A DNA stretch of 64,000 nucleotides, from the NCBI RefSeq assembly GCF_001705035.1, contig NZ_MCIG01000007.1:18994-82993 (forward strand). Direction: 5' to 3'. The position numbers were made by a program, and so were the translations under genes. The DNA comes from Curtobacterium sp. UCD-KPL2560 (GTDB taxonomy: Bacteria; Actinomycetota; Actinomycetes; Actinomycetales; Microbacteriaceae). A model generated the notes under the pieces. The model did no database searches and had not been told where the DNA came from. It saw nothing but the letters and a program-made list of their open reading frames with translations. Below, in pieces: positions 22,450-31,096 of this stretch. The first letter of the stretch is position 1, and each line of letters starts with the position of its first letter.

Positions 22450-22548
22450 CGCCGGACTCGTTTCCGGTGGCATCGGCTCGGATTCCCCCCAATCCGCTGG
22501 TGTCCAGGCGGCACCAGTTCCCCCCAACCGGTGCCGCCTCTTCTTTTT
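22450..22548 (+). ncRNA. 6C small RNA
   Basis: Two hairpins each show exactly six cytosines in the loop: CGGATT-CCCCCC-AATCCG at 22479-22496, and a longer stem GGCGGCACC...GGTGCCGCC at 22507-22538 with CCCCCC at 22520-22525. The second stem is followed by TCTTCTTTTT (22539-22548), a real U-tract terminator that is rare in this genome. This is the defining structure of the actinobacterial 6C RNA (called B11 in Mycobacterium tuberculosis, where it also lies beside the tad-like locus). C-rich loops are thought to bind G-rich ribosome binding sites of target mRNAs. The 5' end is inferred. Confidence 0.88.
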
Positions 22549-22612
22549 CCCCGACGGGTGTCGCAGAACCCGCCGTGCGGTCCGGGCGCGATCCGCGCGC
22601 TGGTGCCGAACG

Positions 22613-22630
22613 GTGGACAGGTCTGTCCAC
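22613..22630. promoter_or_regulatory. operator-like inverted repeat upstream of the tad locus
   Basis: Two perfect 8-nt arms (GTGGACAG and CTGTCCAC) separated by GT. The site lies between 6C RNA and cpaF and could be a repressor or activator site; the protein is unknown. Confidence 0.4.
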
Positions 22631-22845
22631 GCGTCGACGGACACGCGCCGCGGCCGTCGAGCCCGGAGCGAGGTACTTGCGAGGGCCTCCCGAGCTCCCG
22701 TCGGTGTACCGCGGTGCCCTGCCCGCCGGTCAGCCGAACGGGGTACGGGATTGCGTTTCGGGGGACAAAACAGCCATCGGCTGGGGACAGCGGCGAACGA
22801 TCCACGTGCTGGTCCGCGGTGCGCCGTCCGTGCCGAGGCGCTGCC

Positions 22846-22851
22846 TACCGT
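22846..22851 (+). promoter_or_regulatory. -10 box of cpaF (leaderless type)
   Basis: TACCGT followed by 7 nt and the ATG at 22859. Confidence 0.45.
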
Positions 22852-22858
22852 GCCGTCC

Positions 22859-24268
22859 ATGCACCGACACCGAGCCGACGGACCGCCCGACCCCGCGCCA
22901 CGACGTCGCGCCGCCACGACGCGGGGCGCCGGCCGCGAGCGGGACGGGCCAGCGGGCGGTGGGGGCACCGGCATCCGCAGGGTCGACCCGGTCGGTGGCA
23001 GCGACGACCGGGCGACCGCCCCCGTGACCGCTGCCGCGACCGGACGCGCGACCGCTGACGTGGCCGGACGGGCGACCGCCGCCGTCACCGGAGCGGTCGG
23101 TCGAGGCGCCGGCCCGTCGCCCGTCGTCGACCGGCCGCCCGTGCCGGCCCGGTCGGCGGTCGCCGTGCGCTCGGCGGTCGACTGCCCGGCTCGGGACCCA
23201 CGCGCGGCGGTCGCGGGACGGACCGACGACGGCGGGCGCCCGGACGGCGCCGCACCCGAGCGGCGGGGCGCCCGACGGAGCAGGACCGCCGTCCACGACC
23301 CCCCGTTCCTGCCGCGCGTCGGCAGCCCCACACGCCGACGGGCGGTCGACGCGGCGGCCTTCGAGGAGCTGGCGGCCGTCGTCGCGGACGCCGAGGTGAC
23401 CGACGTGCTGGTCGTCGGCGACTCCGGCACCTGGGTGGACCGTGGACTCGGACTCGAGCGGGCCGGGCCGATCCTGCCCGAGCGGCGCGTCCGTGCGCTC
23501 GCAGCCGAGCTCGTGGCGCTCGGGGGACGCCACGTCGACGAGACGACCCCGTGCGCGGACGTCCGGTTCGGCGACGGGATCCGGGTCCACGCCGTCCTCG
23601 CACCCGTCGCGGTGCACGGCACGGCGCTCTCGGTCCGACTCCCGCGGCCGGAACGGCCGACGTTGGCAGCCCTCGAACGCACCGGCACCTTCCGGCTCGT
23701 CGGGCGCACGGTGCTCGAGGACGCCGTCGCGGCGCGGCGGAACCTCGTCGTCACCGGGGCGACCGGCAGCGGCAAGACGACCGTGCTGGGCGCACTGCTC
23801 GCCGCCGTGCCCAGCACCGAACGGATCGTGACGGTCGAGGACCTCGCAGAACTGCGGATCGACCACCCGCACGTCGTCGCGCTCGAGGCACGTCAGTCGA
23901 ACGCGGAGGGCGTGGGCGCGATCGGGCTCGACCGCCTGGTGCGTGAGGCGCTGCGGATGCGCCCGGACCGGATCGTCGTGGGGGAGTGTCGCGGCGCGGA
24001 GGTGCGCGAGCTCCTGTCCGCGTTGAACACCGGGCACGACGGCGGCGCCGGCACGCTCCACGCGAACGGCCTGGCCGACGTCCCGGCGCGACTCGAGGCG
24101 CTCGGTGCGACCGCGGGGTGGAGCCCGGACGCCCTCGCGCGACAGGTCGTCAGCGCCCTCGACCTCGTCGTGCACGTGGAGCGGCACGGTCGGTGGCGCG
24201 GCGTCACCGCGCTCGGGGCGTTCGCACTCGAGGACGGCCGGCTCGTCGTGCGCCGTGTGGACCGGTGA
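22859..24268 (+). CDS. cpaF: Tad pilus assembly ATPase (CpaF/TadA)
   Basis: A 469-residue type II/IV secretion ATPase that should power assembly of Flp-type pili. Residues 1-160 are Arg/Ala/Thr/Pro-rich low-complexity sequence and probably disordered. The ATPase core follows: Walker A GATGSGKTT at residues 300-308, an Asp box TVEDLAELRID, Walker B-like RMRPDRIVVGECRG and the His box GTLHANG. The ATG at 22859 sits 7 nt after a TACCGT box; an in-frame extension to 21779 runs through acs on the other strand and is rejected. The stop overlaps the next gene by GTGA. A CpaE/Ssd-like gene, common in this position, is not present. Confidence 0.87.
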   Translation: MHRHRADGPPDPAPRRRAATTRGAGRERDGPAGGGGTGIRRVDPVGGSDDRATAPVTAAATGRATADVAGRATAAVTGAVGRGAGPSPVVDRPPVPARSAVAVRSAVDCPARDPRAAVAGRTDDGGRPDGAAPERRGARRSRTAVHDPPFLPRVGSPTRRRAVDAAAFEELAAVVADAEVTDVLVVGDSGTWVDRGLGLERAGPILPERRVRALAAELVALGGRHVDETTPCADVRFGDGIRVHAVLAPVAVHGTALSVRLPRPERPTLAALERTGTFRLVGRTVLEDAVAARRNLVVTGATGSGKTTVLGALLAAVPSTERIVTVEDLAELRIDHPHVVALEARQSNAEGVGAIGLDRLVREALRMRPDRIVVGECRGAEVRELLSALNTGHDGGAGTLHANGLADVPARLEALGATAGWSPDALARQVVSALDLVVHVERHGRWRGVTALGAFALEDGRLVVRRVDR

Positions 24269-25140
24269 CGCCGGACGGTCCGGCCGCGGCCCGGGTCCTC
24301 GACCGCGTCGCGGTGCTCGTCGGCGCCGGCGTCCCGCCACCGCGCGCCTGGGAGCTGGTCGGCGGTCGGCCGGCCACGGGCGGTCCGGCGTGGAACGACG
24401 TCCGTCTCGTGCTCGACGTCGCGGAACGGAGCGGCGCGCCGACGGCGGGGACGCTCCGTGGGCTCGCGTCGGCGATGCGCCGGACGTCCGCCGCCGACCG
24501 GGCCGTCCGGGTGGCGCTGGCCGGCCCCCGGGCGAGTGCACGCGTCGTGCTGGCGCTCCCCGCGTTCGGCATCGGGCTCGGCGCCGCGTGGGGTGCCGGG
24601 GCCGTCGAGGTGCTGCTGACGCGGCCGGTCGGCTGGACCTGCGTGGTCGTGGCGGGCGTCCTGGTCGCCGTCGGTCGACGGTGGTCCGGTGTGCTGGTCC
24701 GGCGGGCGAGCCCGGACGGGCGGATCCCCGGCGTCCTGCTCGACGCGTGGGCCGTGGCGCTCGCCGGGGGCGGGTCGTGGTCGAGCGCAGGTGCCACGGT
24801 GGCGGCCGTGCTCGCCGAGCACGGGTTCGACGGCGTCGAGCGTCCGGCACGAGGCGGTTCGCCGGCCGTCGCCCGGGGGCGGGACGCCGCGGCCGACGCC
24901 CGCCTGCACGAGGTGCTCGACCTGAGCCGACGCGCCGGGGTCCCGGCGGTCCCCCTGCTGCGTGCCGCTGCCGAGGACGTCCGCGACGACGCAGCCGCCG
25001 CGGGTCTCGCAGCCGCGGAACGCCTCGGCGTCCGGCTCGTCCTGCCCCTGGGGGTGTGCGTGCTGCCCGCCTTCGTGCTCGTCGGGGTGGTGCCGGTCGT
25101 CGTCGGCGTCCTCTCCTCCACCGTCGGCGGCCTCGGCTGA
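24265..25140 (+). CDS. Tad pilus inner-membrane protein (type II secretion F domain, TadB/TadC-like)
   Basis: A 291-residue membrane protein with about four hydrophobic segments (around residues 93-110, 118-138 and two near 250-285) and the T2SSF-like pattern of a cytoplasmic helical domain before the last membrane pair. It probably forms the platform of the Flp pilus machine with the CpaF ATPase. Mycobacterial loci have two such genes; here only one is present, so it may combine both roles. It starts with GTG overlapping the cpaF stop by 4 bp. Family assignment rests on context as much as on sequence. Confidence 0.7.
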   Translation: MTPDGPAAARVLDRVAVLVGAGVPPPRAWELVGGRPATGGPAWNDVRLVLDVAERSGAPTAGTLRGLASAMRRTSAADRAVRVALAGPRASARVVLALPAFGIGLGAAWGAGAVEVLLTRPVGWTCVVVAGVLVAVGRRWSGVLVRRASPDGRIPGVLLDAWAVALAGGGSWSSAGATVAAVLAEHGFDGVERPARGGSPAVARGRDAAADARLHEVLDLSRRAGVPAVPLLRAAAEDVRDDAAAAGLAAAERLGVRLVLPLGVCVLPAFVLVGVVPVVVGVLSSTVGGLG

Positions 25141-25229
25141 CCTGTCCACAGGAAGCGGGATCGGCGCTCTGCGGCAGGCGGAGATCGGCGATCGTCGGAG
25201 GACCAGACACCGAGCGGAAGGAGCAGGAC

Positions 25230-25451
25230 GTGCAACAGACCATCAACCAGGAGGACACCATCGGACACGAGCGTCGTCGCCGGGGCGTCTCGGTGGTCGA
25301 CCTCGGCGACGACCGCGGGTCGGCGACGGCGGAGTACGCGGTCGTGATCCTCGCGGCGGTCGCCTTCGCCGGGGTGCTCGTCGCGGTGATGCGTTCGGGC
25401 GAGGTCCAGCAGATCCTCACGGACCTGGTCCGCGGGGCCCTCACGCCGTGA
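25230..25451 (+). CDS. Flp pilin-like DUF4244 protein
   Basis: A 73-residue protein with a charged N-terminus, the sequence DRGSATAEYAVVILAAVAFAGVLVAVM and a short tail. The GSATAEY followed by a hydrophobic helix resembles the E5-type processing region of type IV/Flp pilins; DUF4244 proteins occupy the pilin position of actinobacterial tad loci. The GTG start is set by GGAAGGAG 6 nt upstream, one of the few strong ribosome binding sites here. The stop overlaps the TadE-like gene by GTGA. Confidence 0.8.
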   Translation: MQQTINQEDTIGHERRRRGVSVVDLGDDRGSATAEYAVVILAAVAFAGVLVAVMRSGEVQQILTDLVRGALTP

Positions 25452-25837
25452 GCGGCACGACTGCTCCGGCCGGTCGGCGTCCGCGCGGAGCCCGCCCGCG
25501 ACGGGACCGGCGTCCCGGGGACCGGGGGAGTGCGACCGTGGAGTTCGCGGTCGCACTGCCCGTCGTCACCCTCGTGGTGCTCGGTCTCGTCACCGCGGTC
25601 GTCCTGGTCGACCGCGTGGGCCGGATGCAGGCCGCCGCGGGGGCGGCGGCGCGCGCGCTCGGCCGTGCCGACGAGGCGGCCGCGACCCGGGCGGTCAGCA
25701 CCATCGCCCCCGGTGCGAGCACCACGGTCCGCCGGGTCGACGGCATCGTCTGCGTCGACGTGCACGGGAGCGCCGGCGGCCTGTTCGCCGCGGTGCCCCT
25801 GCGCGCCACCGGCTGCGCGGCGGACGGCGGCCGGTGA
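25448..25837 (+). CDS. TadE-like pseudopilin
   Basis: A 129-residue protein with an Arg-rich N-terminus, the TadE hallmark GSATVEFAVALPVVTLVV (Glu five residues into the segment) and a single membrane helix, then an extracytoplasmic domain with two cysteines (CVDVHG and ATGCAADGG) that could form a disulfide. TadE proteins are minor pseudopilins of Flp pili. It overlaps its neighbours on both sides by GTGA. Confidence 0.82.
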   Translation: MSGTTAPAGRRPRGARPRRDRRPGDRGSATVEFAVALPVVTLVVLGLVTAVVLVDRVGRMQAAAGAAARALGRADEAAATRAVSTIAPGASTTVRRVDGIVCVDVHGSAGGLFAAVPLRATGCAADGGR

Positions 25838-26295
25838 ACCGCGGGCTCGCGCGGTCCGAGCGCGGTTCGGCCACGGTCGTGCTCGTCGCCGCGGTCGCAC
25901 TGGCGTTGCTGGTCGGCTCGGCAACCGTCCTCGGCGCCCGTTCCCGGGTGCTCGGCGTGCAGGCCCAGGTGGCCGCGGACGCCGGGGCGACCGCGGCCGC
26001 CGCTGTCGCGGTCGGTCGGGTGCCGGGGCGTCCGTGCGTCGTCGCCGACCGTGTCGTCGCGGCCGGCGGTGCGCGGTCGACCTCCTGCGAGACTGCGGGC
26101 GCGACCGCGCGTGTCGCCGTCGAGACCGGATCCGGACCGTTCGTCGCCGACGCGGTCGCCGTCGCCGGTCCCGCCGCCGGGTCGCCCGAACACAGTGTGT
26201 ATGGTGTGCACGTCGGCCCCCGGTCACCGTCGTCCCGGTCGACCCGGACCTCGTTGCGGTCCAGGGCCGGCGCGCACCATCGATCAAGGAGTCAC
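25834..26295 (+). CDS. TadG/Rv3654c-like secreted helper protein, lacking its own stop codon
   Basis: It begins with a GTG overlapping the TadE-like stop and encodes RGSATVVLVAAVALALLVG (membrane segment) and an Ala/Val-rich tail with two cysteines, as in Rv3654c-type proteins that end mycobacterial tad loci. The recognisable domain ends near residue 118 (VADAVAVAGPAAG, about 26188). After that the frame stays open: about 36 Arg/Ser-rich residues follow and the frame continues directly into topA at 26296 without any stop codon. The end given is the base before topA, not a true stop. Either the stop was lost, or some product is a fusion. Confidence 0.6.
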
Positions 26296-29094
26296 GTGCC
26301 AGGCACGAAGAAGCTCGTGATCGTCGAGAGCCCCGCGAAGGCGAAGACGATCGCGCAATACCTCGGTGACGGATACGAGGTCCAGGCGTCAGTCGGACAC
26401 ATCCGCGACCTCGTCGAGCCCAAGAACCTCCCGGCGGAGCTCAAGAAGGGCTCGCTCGGCAAGTTCTCCGTCGACGTGGACAACGGCTTCGAGCCCTACT
26501 ACGTGGTGTCTGACGCGAAGAAGAAGACGGTCTCCGAGCTGAAGCGGGCGTTGAAGGACGCCGACGAGCTCTTCCTCGCGACTGATGAGGACCGCGAGGG
26601 CGAAGCCATCGCGTGGCACCTCCTCCAGGTGCTCAAGCCCAAGGTCCCCGTGAAGCGCATGGTGTTCCACGAGATCACCAAGGAGGCCATCCAGCGTGCG
26701 CAGGAGGCCACCCGGGAGCTCGACACGGCGCTCGTCGACGCGCAGGAGACCCGGCGCATCCTCGACCGGCTCTACGGCTACGAGGTCTCGCCCGTGCTCT
26801 GGCGCAAGGTCGGTCCCGGCCTGTCCGCCGGCCGCGTGCAGTCGGCCGCGACCCGTCTCGTCGTGGACCGCGAGCGCGAGCGCCTCGCGTTCGTCTCGGC
26901 GAACTACTGGGACCTGACCGCTCGGTTCGAGAAGGTCGGGGACACCGCGTTCACCGCGCGGCTCGCCCGGCTCCAGGGGACCCGCGTCGCCTCGGGCCGC
27001 GACTTCGACGACCGCGGCACGCTCAAGGGCGAGGCCGTCCGGCTCGACGAGGCGTCGGCCGCCGCGCTGACGACCGTCCTCGAGCAGGCCGGCGACGCCG
27101 TCGTCCGCAGCGTGGAGTCGAAGCCCTACACGCGCCGTCCCGCAGCGCCGTTCACGACCTCGACCCTGCAGCAGGAGGCGGCGCGCAAGCTCCGCTTCTC
27201 CGCCCGTCAGACGATGAGCGTCGCGCAGGGGCTGTACGAGAACGGCCACATCACCTACATGCGTACGGACTCGTCCTCGCTGTCGCAGCAGGCCGTGACC
27301 GCCGCCCGCAAGCAGGCCTCGGCGCTGTACGGCCCGGAGACGATCCCGGACAAGCCGCGCAGCTACAGCGGCAAGAGCAAGAACGCGCAGGAGGCGCACG
27401 AGGCGATCCGCCCCGCCGGCGACACCTTCCGGACACCGTCCGAGATGAACGGCGTCCTCCGCGGCAACGACTGGAAGCTCTACGACCTGATCTGGAAGCG
27501 CACCGTCGCGTCCCAGATGGCGGACGCCAAGGGGTCCACGGCGTCGGTGGTCCTCGGGATCACGTCGTCCGACCCGGTCGCCGGGGTCGCCGCCACGGCG
27601 AACGGCACCGACGCGGAGTTCACCGCGTCGGGCACCGTGATCACCTTCCGCGGCTTCCTCAACGCCTACGAGGAAGGCCGCGACGAGGACCGCCACGCCG
27701 GCGGGGCCGACGGCGCGGACGCCAAGCTGCCGCAGATGGCGCAGGGCGACCACCTCGGCGTGAGCGAGGTCGAGGCGAAGGGGCACGACACCTCCGCACC
27801 CCCGCGCTACACCGAGGCGAGCCTCGTCAAGACGCTCGAAGAGCTCGGGATCGGTCGTCCGTCCACGTACGCGGCGATCATCTCGACGATCATGGACCGC
27901 GGCTACGTCACGCAGCGGGGCAGCGCTCTCGTCCCGAACTGGATCGCGTTCAGCGTCGTCCGGCTCCTCGAGGACCACTTCTCCGACCTCGTGCAGTACG
28001 ACTTCACCGCGAGCATGGAAGAGGACCTCGACCGCATCGCGAGCGGTGAGGAGGACCGGTCCGACTGGCTCAAGGAGTTCTACTTCGGCGGCGGCGACCA
28101 CCGCGGGCTCCGGACCGTCATCGACAACCTCGGTGAGATCGACGCGCGCGACATCAACTCGGTCGAGCTCGCCCCCGGCCTGACCCTGCGCATCGGTCGC
28201 TACGGCCCCTACATCGAGGTGCCGAGCGACGACCCGGAGAAGCCCCGACGGGTGAACGTCCCGGAGGACCTCGCGCCCGACGAACTGACGGTCGACAAGG
28301 CCAAGGAACTCGTCGACGCGCCCGTGCTCGGGGACCGCGTGGTCGGTGTGAACCCGGAGACCGGCAAGGAGGTCCTCGCGAAGGACGGCCGGTTCGGCCC
28401 GTACGTCACCGAGCGCACCCCCGAGCCCGAGCCGGTCGTCGACCAGGCCACGGGCGAGGTCGTCGAGACCCCGGCTGCGACGGCCGACGCCGCAGCGGCG
28501 ACGGACGGCACGACCGCGGCGAAGACGACCGCGAAGAAGGCCCCGGCGAAGAAGACCACGAAGAAGCCCGCCGCGCCGAAGGAGCGCACGGCGTCCCTCT
28601 TCAAGTCGATGGACCCGCAGACGGTCGACCTCGAGACCGCGCTCAAGCTCCTCGACCTGCCTCGCGTGGTGGGCAAGGACCCGGAGTCGGGTGAGGACAT
28701 CACCGCGCAGAACGGTCGCTACGGCCCGTACATCAAGAAGGGGACGGACACCCGGACCCTCCCGAGCGAGGACGCGATCTTCGACGTCGACCTGCCGGGC
28801 GCGCTCGAGCTGTTCGCGCAGCCGAAGTACGGCGGACGCAAGGCCGCGACGGCAGCCCTCAAGGAGTTCGACGCCGACCCCGTGTCCGGCAAGCCGATCA
28901 AGGTCAAGGACGGCCGCTTCGGTCCGTACGTGACCGACGGCGAGACGAACGCGACCATCCCGCGTGGCGAGGACGTCGAGACCGTCGACCACGAGCGTGC
29001 GATCCAGCTGCTCGCGGACAAGCGTGCCAAGGGTCCGGTGAAGAAGAAGGCGCCGGCCCGCAAGCCGGCCGCCAAGACGGCCAAGAAGAAGTGA
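26296..29094 (+). CDS. topA: DNA topoisomerase I
   Basis: A 932-residue type IA topoisomerase relaxing negative supercoils. The Toprim domain has VIVESPAKAKTI (residues 7-18) and ATDEDREGEAIAWHL (about 96); the active-site tyrosine is Y321 in ITYMRTDS. The C-terminus carries four GR(Y/F)GPY(I/V) repeat modules and ends in a Lys/Ala-rich tail, the actinobacterial form without zinc fingers. GTG 26296 is the start because AAGGAG lies at 26286-26291 and the sequence VPGTKKLVIVES is canonical. The same frame is open upstream through the TadG-like gene. The stop overlaps tmk by GTGA, so topA, tmk and perhaps holB are co-expressed. Confidence 0.96.
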   Translation: MPGTKKLVIVESPAKAKTIAQYLGDGYEVQASVGHIRDLVEPKNLPAELKKGSLGKFSVDVDNGFEPYYVVSDAKKKTVSELKRALKDADELFLATDEDREGEAIAWHLLQVLKPKVPVKRMVFHEITKEAIQRAQEATRELDTALVDAQETRRILDRLYGYEVSPVLWRKVGPGLSAGRVQSAATRLVVDRERERLAFVSANYWDLTARFEKVGDTAFTARLARLQGTRVASGRDFDDRGTLKGEAVRLDEASAAALTTVLEQAGDAVVRSVESKPYTRRPAAPFTTSTLQQEAARKLRFSARQTMSVAQGLYENGHITYMRTDSSSLSQQAVTAARKQASALYGPETIPDKPRSYSGKSKNAQEAHEAIRPAGDTFRTPSEMNGVLRGNDWKLYDLIWKRTVASQMADAKGSTASVVLGITSSDPVAGVAATANGTDAEFTASGTVITFRGFLNAYEEGRDEDRHAGGADGADAKLPQMAQGDHLGVSEVEAKGHDTSAPPRYTEASLVKTLEELGIGRPSTYAAIISTIMDRGYVTQRGSALVPNWIAFSVVRLLEDHFSDLVQYDFTASMEEDLDRIASGEEDRSDWLKEFYFGGGDHRGLRTVIDNLGEIDARDINSVELAPGLTLRIGRYGPYIEVPSDDPEKPRRVNVPEDLAPDELTVDKAKELVDAPVLGDRVVGVNPETGKEVLAKDGRFGPYVTERTPEPEPVVDQATGEVVETPAATADAAAATDGTTAAKTTAKKAPAKKTTKKPAAPKERTASLFKSMDPQTVDLETALKLLDLPRVVGKDPESGEDITAQNGRYGPYIKKGTDTRTLPSEDAIFDVDLPGALELFAQPKYGGRKAATAALKEFDADPVSGKPIKVKDGRFGPYVTDGETNATIPRGEDVETVDHERAIQLLADKRAKGPVKKKAPARKPAAKTAKKK

Positions 29095-29735
29095 CCGGCA
29101 GCTTCATCACCCTCGAGGGCGGCGACGGCGCCGGCAAGACGACGCAGGCCGCCCTCCTGACCGACTGGCTCGAGGCACACGGCCGGACCGTCGTGCGCAC
29201 CCGGGAGCCGGGCGGCACGGACCTCGGGCAGCGGATCCGCGAGATCGTCCTCCACGAGCGCGGTCACGTCGCCCCGCGTGCCGAGGCCCTGCTGTACGCG
29301 GCCGACCGGGCGCAACACGTCGAGACCGTCGTCCGTCCGGCGTTGGCCCGCGGCGAGGTCGTGCTGCAGGACCGCTACGTCGATTCCTCGGTGGCCTACC
29401 AGGGCGTCGCGCGCGACCTCGGCGCCGAGCAGATCCGTTCGGTGTCCGACTGGGCCGCGGACGGGCTGGTCCCGGACCTGACCGTCCTGCTCGACCTCGA
29501 CGTCACGGTCGGACGAGCGCGCGTGTCCGCGGCACGGGGAGACACCTTCGACCGTCTCGAGTCCGAGGCGGCCGTGTTCCACGAGCGGGTCCGTCGCGCC
29601 TTCCTCGACATGGCCGCCGCGGAACCCGCGCGGTTCCTCGTCGTCGACGCCGCCGCCGACCCGGACGTCGTGCAGCAGCGCATCCGGGAGGCCGTCGCTC
29701 CGCTCGTCGGGATCGCCGAGGAGGACCCGTCGTGA
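29091..29735 (+). CDS. tmk: thymidylate kinase
   Basis: A 214-residue kinase converting dTMP to dTDP. The P-loop GGDGAGKTTQ is at residues 9-18, the DR(Y/H) motif appears as LQDRYVDSSVAYQGVAR, and LDLDVTVGRAR marks the region before the lid. The GTG start overlaps the topA stop by 4 bp. It lies beside holB, the common actinobacterial topA-tmk-holB order, and supports DNA precursor supply together with tdk. Confidence 0.96.
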   Translation: MTGSFITLEGGDGAGKTTQAALLTDWLEAHGRTVVRTREPGGTDLGQRIREIVLHERGHVAPRAEALLYAADRAQHVETVVRPALARGEVVLQDRYVDSSVAYQGVARDLGAEQIRSVSDWAADGLVPDLTVLLDLDVTVGRARVSAARGDTFDRLESEAAVFHERVRRAFLDMAAAEPARFLVVDAAADPDVVQQRIREAVAPLVGIAEEDPS

Positions 29736-29748
29736 CGGTGGTCGGCGG

Positions 29749-29754
29749 CAGGAT
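29749..29754 (+). promoter_or_regulatory. -10-like box of holB (leaderless type)
   Basis: CAGGAT followed by 6 nt and the GTG at 29761. It lies in the 25-nt gap after tmk and could give holB its own leaderless message. Confidence 0.4.
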
Positions 29755-29760
29755 GGCGTC

Positions 29761-30903
29761 GTGAGTGTGTGGGACGGCCTGACCGGGCAGGACGACGCGG
29801 TCGCTGCGCTCCGCAGCGCCGCCGAGGGTCCCGAGGACACCGGCGGCATGACCCACTCGTGGCTGATCACCGGTCCGCCCGGGTCGGGTCGCTCGAACGT
29901 CGCCGCCGCGTTCGCCGCCGCACTGGTCGGTTCCGGCCCGGACGACGACCACACGCTGCGCCTCATCACCGCCGGGACACACCCCGACGTGTCGGTGCTG
30001 ACCACCCAACGGGTCATCATCACCATCGAGGAGATCCGCAAGCTCGTCACGTCGTCGTACTACTCGCCGTCCGTCGGGCGCTACCGCGTCGTCATCGTCG
30101 AGGACGCAGACCGCATGACGGAGCGCACGTCGAACCTCCTGCTCAAGGCGCTCGAGGAACCGCCCGAGCGCACGGTCTGGATCCTCTGTGCGCCGAGCGA
30201 GGCCGACCTCCTCCCGACGATCCGGTCCCGCGTCCGCTCGGTCCGGCTGCGGGTCCCCGGCATCGACTCGGTCGCCGACCTCATCGTCGCGCGGACCGGG
30301 GTCGACCGGGAACTCGCCACCGACGCCGCGCGGCAGGCACAGAGCCACATCGGCATGGCGCAGCGCCTCGCGACGAGCGCGGACGCCCGTGACCGGCGTC
30401 GCCGGACGCTCACCACCGTGCTGCGCGTCCGGTCCGTGGGCGACGCGGTCCTCGCGGCCGCGGAACTCCTCGCGGTCGCCGACGAGGACGCGAAGGCCAT
30501 CACCCAGCAGCGCGATGCCGAGGAACGCGACGCCGCCCTCCGCTCGCTCGGCGTCGAACCCGGCGGGACCGTGCCGCCGGCACTCCGATCGCAGTTGCGC
30601 GCGATGGAGGAGGACCAGAAGCGTCGTGCGACCCGGAGCCTGCGCGACGGGCTCGACCGCATCCTGGTCGACGTGTCCTCGCTCTACCGCGATCTCCTGC
30701 TGCTCGGCCTCGGCGTCCCGACGGAGCCCGTCAACGAGTCGATGCGCGCCGAGCTCGACCGCGCGCTCGACGCCGTGCCGCCCGCTTCGGCACTCGAGGT
30801 CCTCGACGCGGTGTCCCTCGCGCGGAACCGGATCGCGGCGAACGTCGCGGCGCTGCTGGCCCTCGAGGCACTCCTCGTCACGGTCGCCCGCGCGACCCGC
30901 TGA
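29761..30903 (+). CDS. holB: DNA polymerase III subunit delta'
   Basis: A 380-residue clamp-loader subunit acting with DnaX and delta to load the beta clamp. The AAA+ fold is visible: degenerate P-loop GPPGSGRSN (Arg in place of Lys, so ATP hydrolysis is unlikely), ITIEEIRKL, RVVIVEDADRMTERTSNLLLK and the sensor-like region RVRSVRLR. The zinc-cysteine group of many delta' proteins is absent, as in other actinobacterial members. The C-terminal half is helical. It follows tmk after 25 nt. Confidence 0.92.
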   Translation: MSVWDGLTGQDDAVAALRSAAEGPEDTGGMTHSWLITGPPGSGRSNVAAAFAAALVGSGPDDDHTLRLITAGTHPDVSVLTTQRVIITIEEIRKLVTSSYYSPSVGRYRVVIVEDADRMTERTSNLLLKALEEPPERTVWILCAPSEADLLPTIRSRVRSVRLRVPGIDSVADLIVARTGVDRELATDAARQAQSHIGMAQRLATSADARDRRRRTLTTVLRVRSVGDAVLAAAELLAVADEDAKAITQQRDAEERDAALRSLGVEPGGTVPPALRSQLRAMEEDQKRRATRSLRDGLDRILVDVSSLYRDLLLLGLGVPTEPVNESMRAELDRALDAVPPASALEVLDAVSLARNRIAANVAALLALEALLVTVARATR

Positions 30904-30977
30904 GCCGTCCGCACCGGCCGGGAACGGTCCGCCACGCACGGGCTCCCGCCCGTTTCGCGTTCACCCGCCCCGGCCTG

Positions 30978-30983
30978 TATAGT
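30978..30983 (+). promoter_or_regulatory. -10 box of tRNA-Thr
   Basis: TATAGT preceded by TG (extended -10 type TGTATAGT), about 35 nt before the tRNA. It is one of the best -10 matches in the window. Confidence 0.6.
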
Positions 30984-31016
30984 CGTCTCCCGTGCCACTC
31001 CGGCAACGGAGTGTCC

Positions 31017-31089
31017 GCCGCCTTAGCTCAGTCGGTAGAGCGATTCACTCGTAATGAATAGGTCGTCGGTTCGATTCCGACAGGCGGCT
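31017..31089 (+). tRNA. tRNA-Thr (anticodon CGT)
   Basis: Cloverleaf with acceptor GCCGCCT / AGGCGGC, discriminator T, D-loop AGTCGGTA, anticodon stem ATTCA-TGAAT enclosing CTCGTAA (anticodon CGT, codon ACG) and T-arm GTCGG-TTCGATT-CCGAC. The CCA end is not encoded. Confidence 0.95.
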
Positions 31090-31096
31090 CCGCCAC

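Larger units (their letters stand above)
22549..22858. other. intergenic region between 6C RNA and cpaF
   Basis: About 310 bp without a gene. It contains the operator-like inverted repeat GTGGACAG-GT-CTGTCCAC (22613-22630) and, at 22846-22851, a TACCGT box 7 nt before the cpaF start. Nothing else was recognised. Confidence 0.5.

Noticed and set aside
24105..25229. Long in-frame extension upstream of the DUF4244 gene
   Set aside because: It overlaps the T2SSF gene in another frame; the strong GGAAGGAG and GTG at 25230 define the true start.
29761..30903. holB read as a second dnaX-like ATPase
   Set aside because: The P-loop has Arg in place of Lys and the zinc cysteines are missing, which fits delta' and not gamma/tau.
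30904..31016. FMN, SAM or other riboswitch in leaders (checked upstream of ribD, lysC, acs and holB/tRNA-Thr)
   Set aside because: No recognisable conserved aptamer sequence; most of these leaders are absent or very short.
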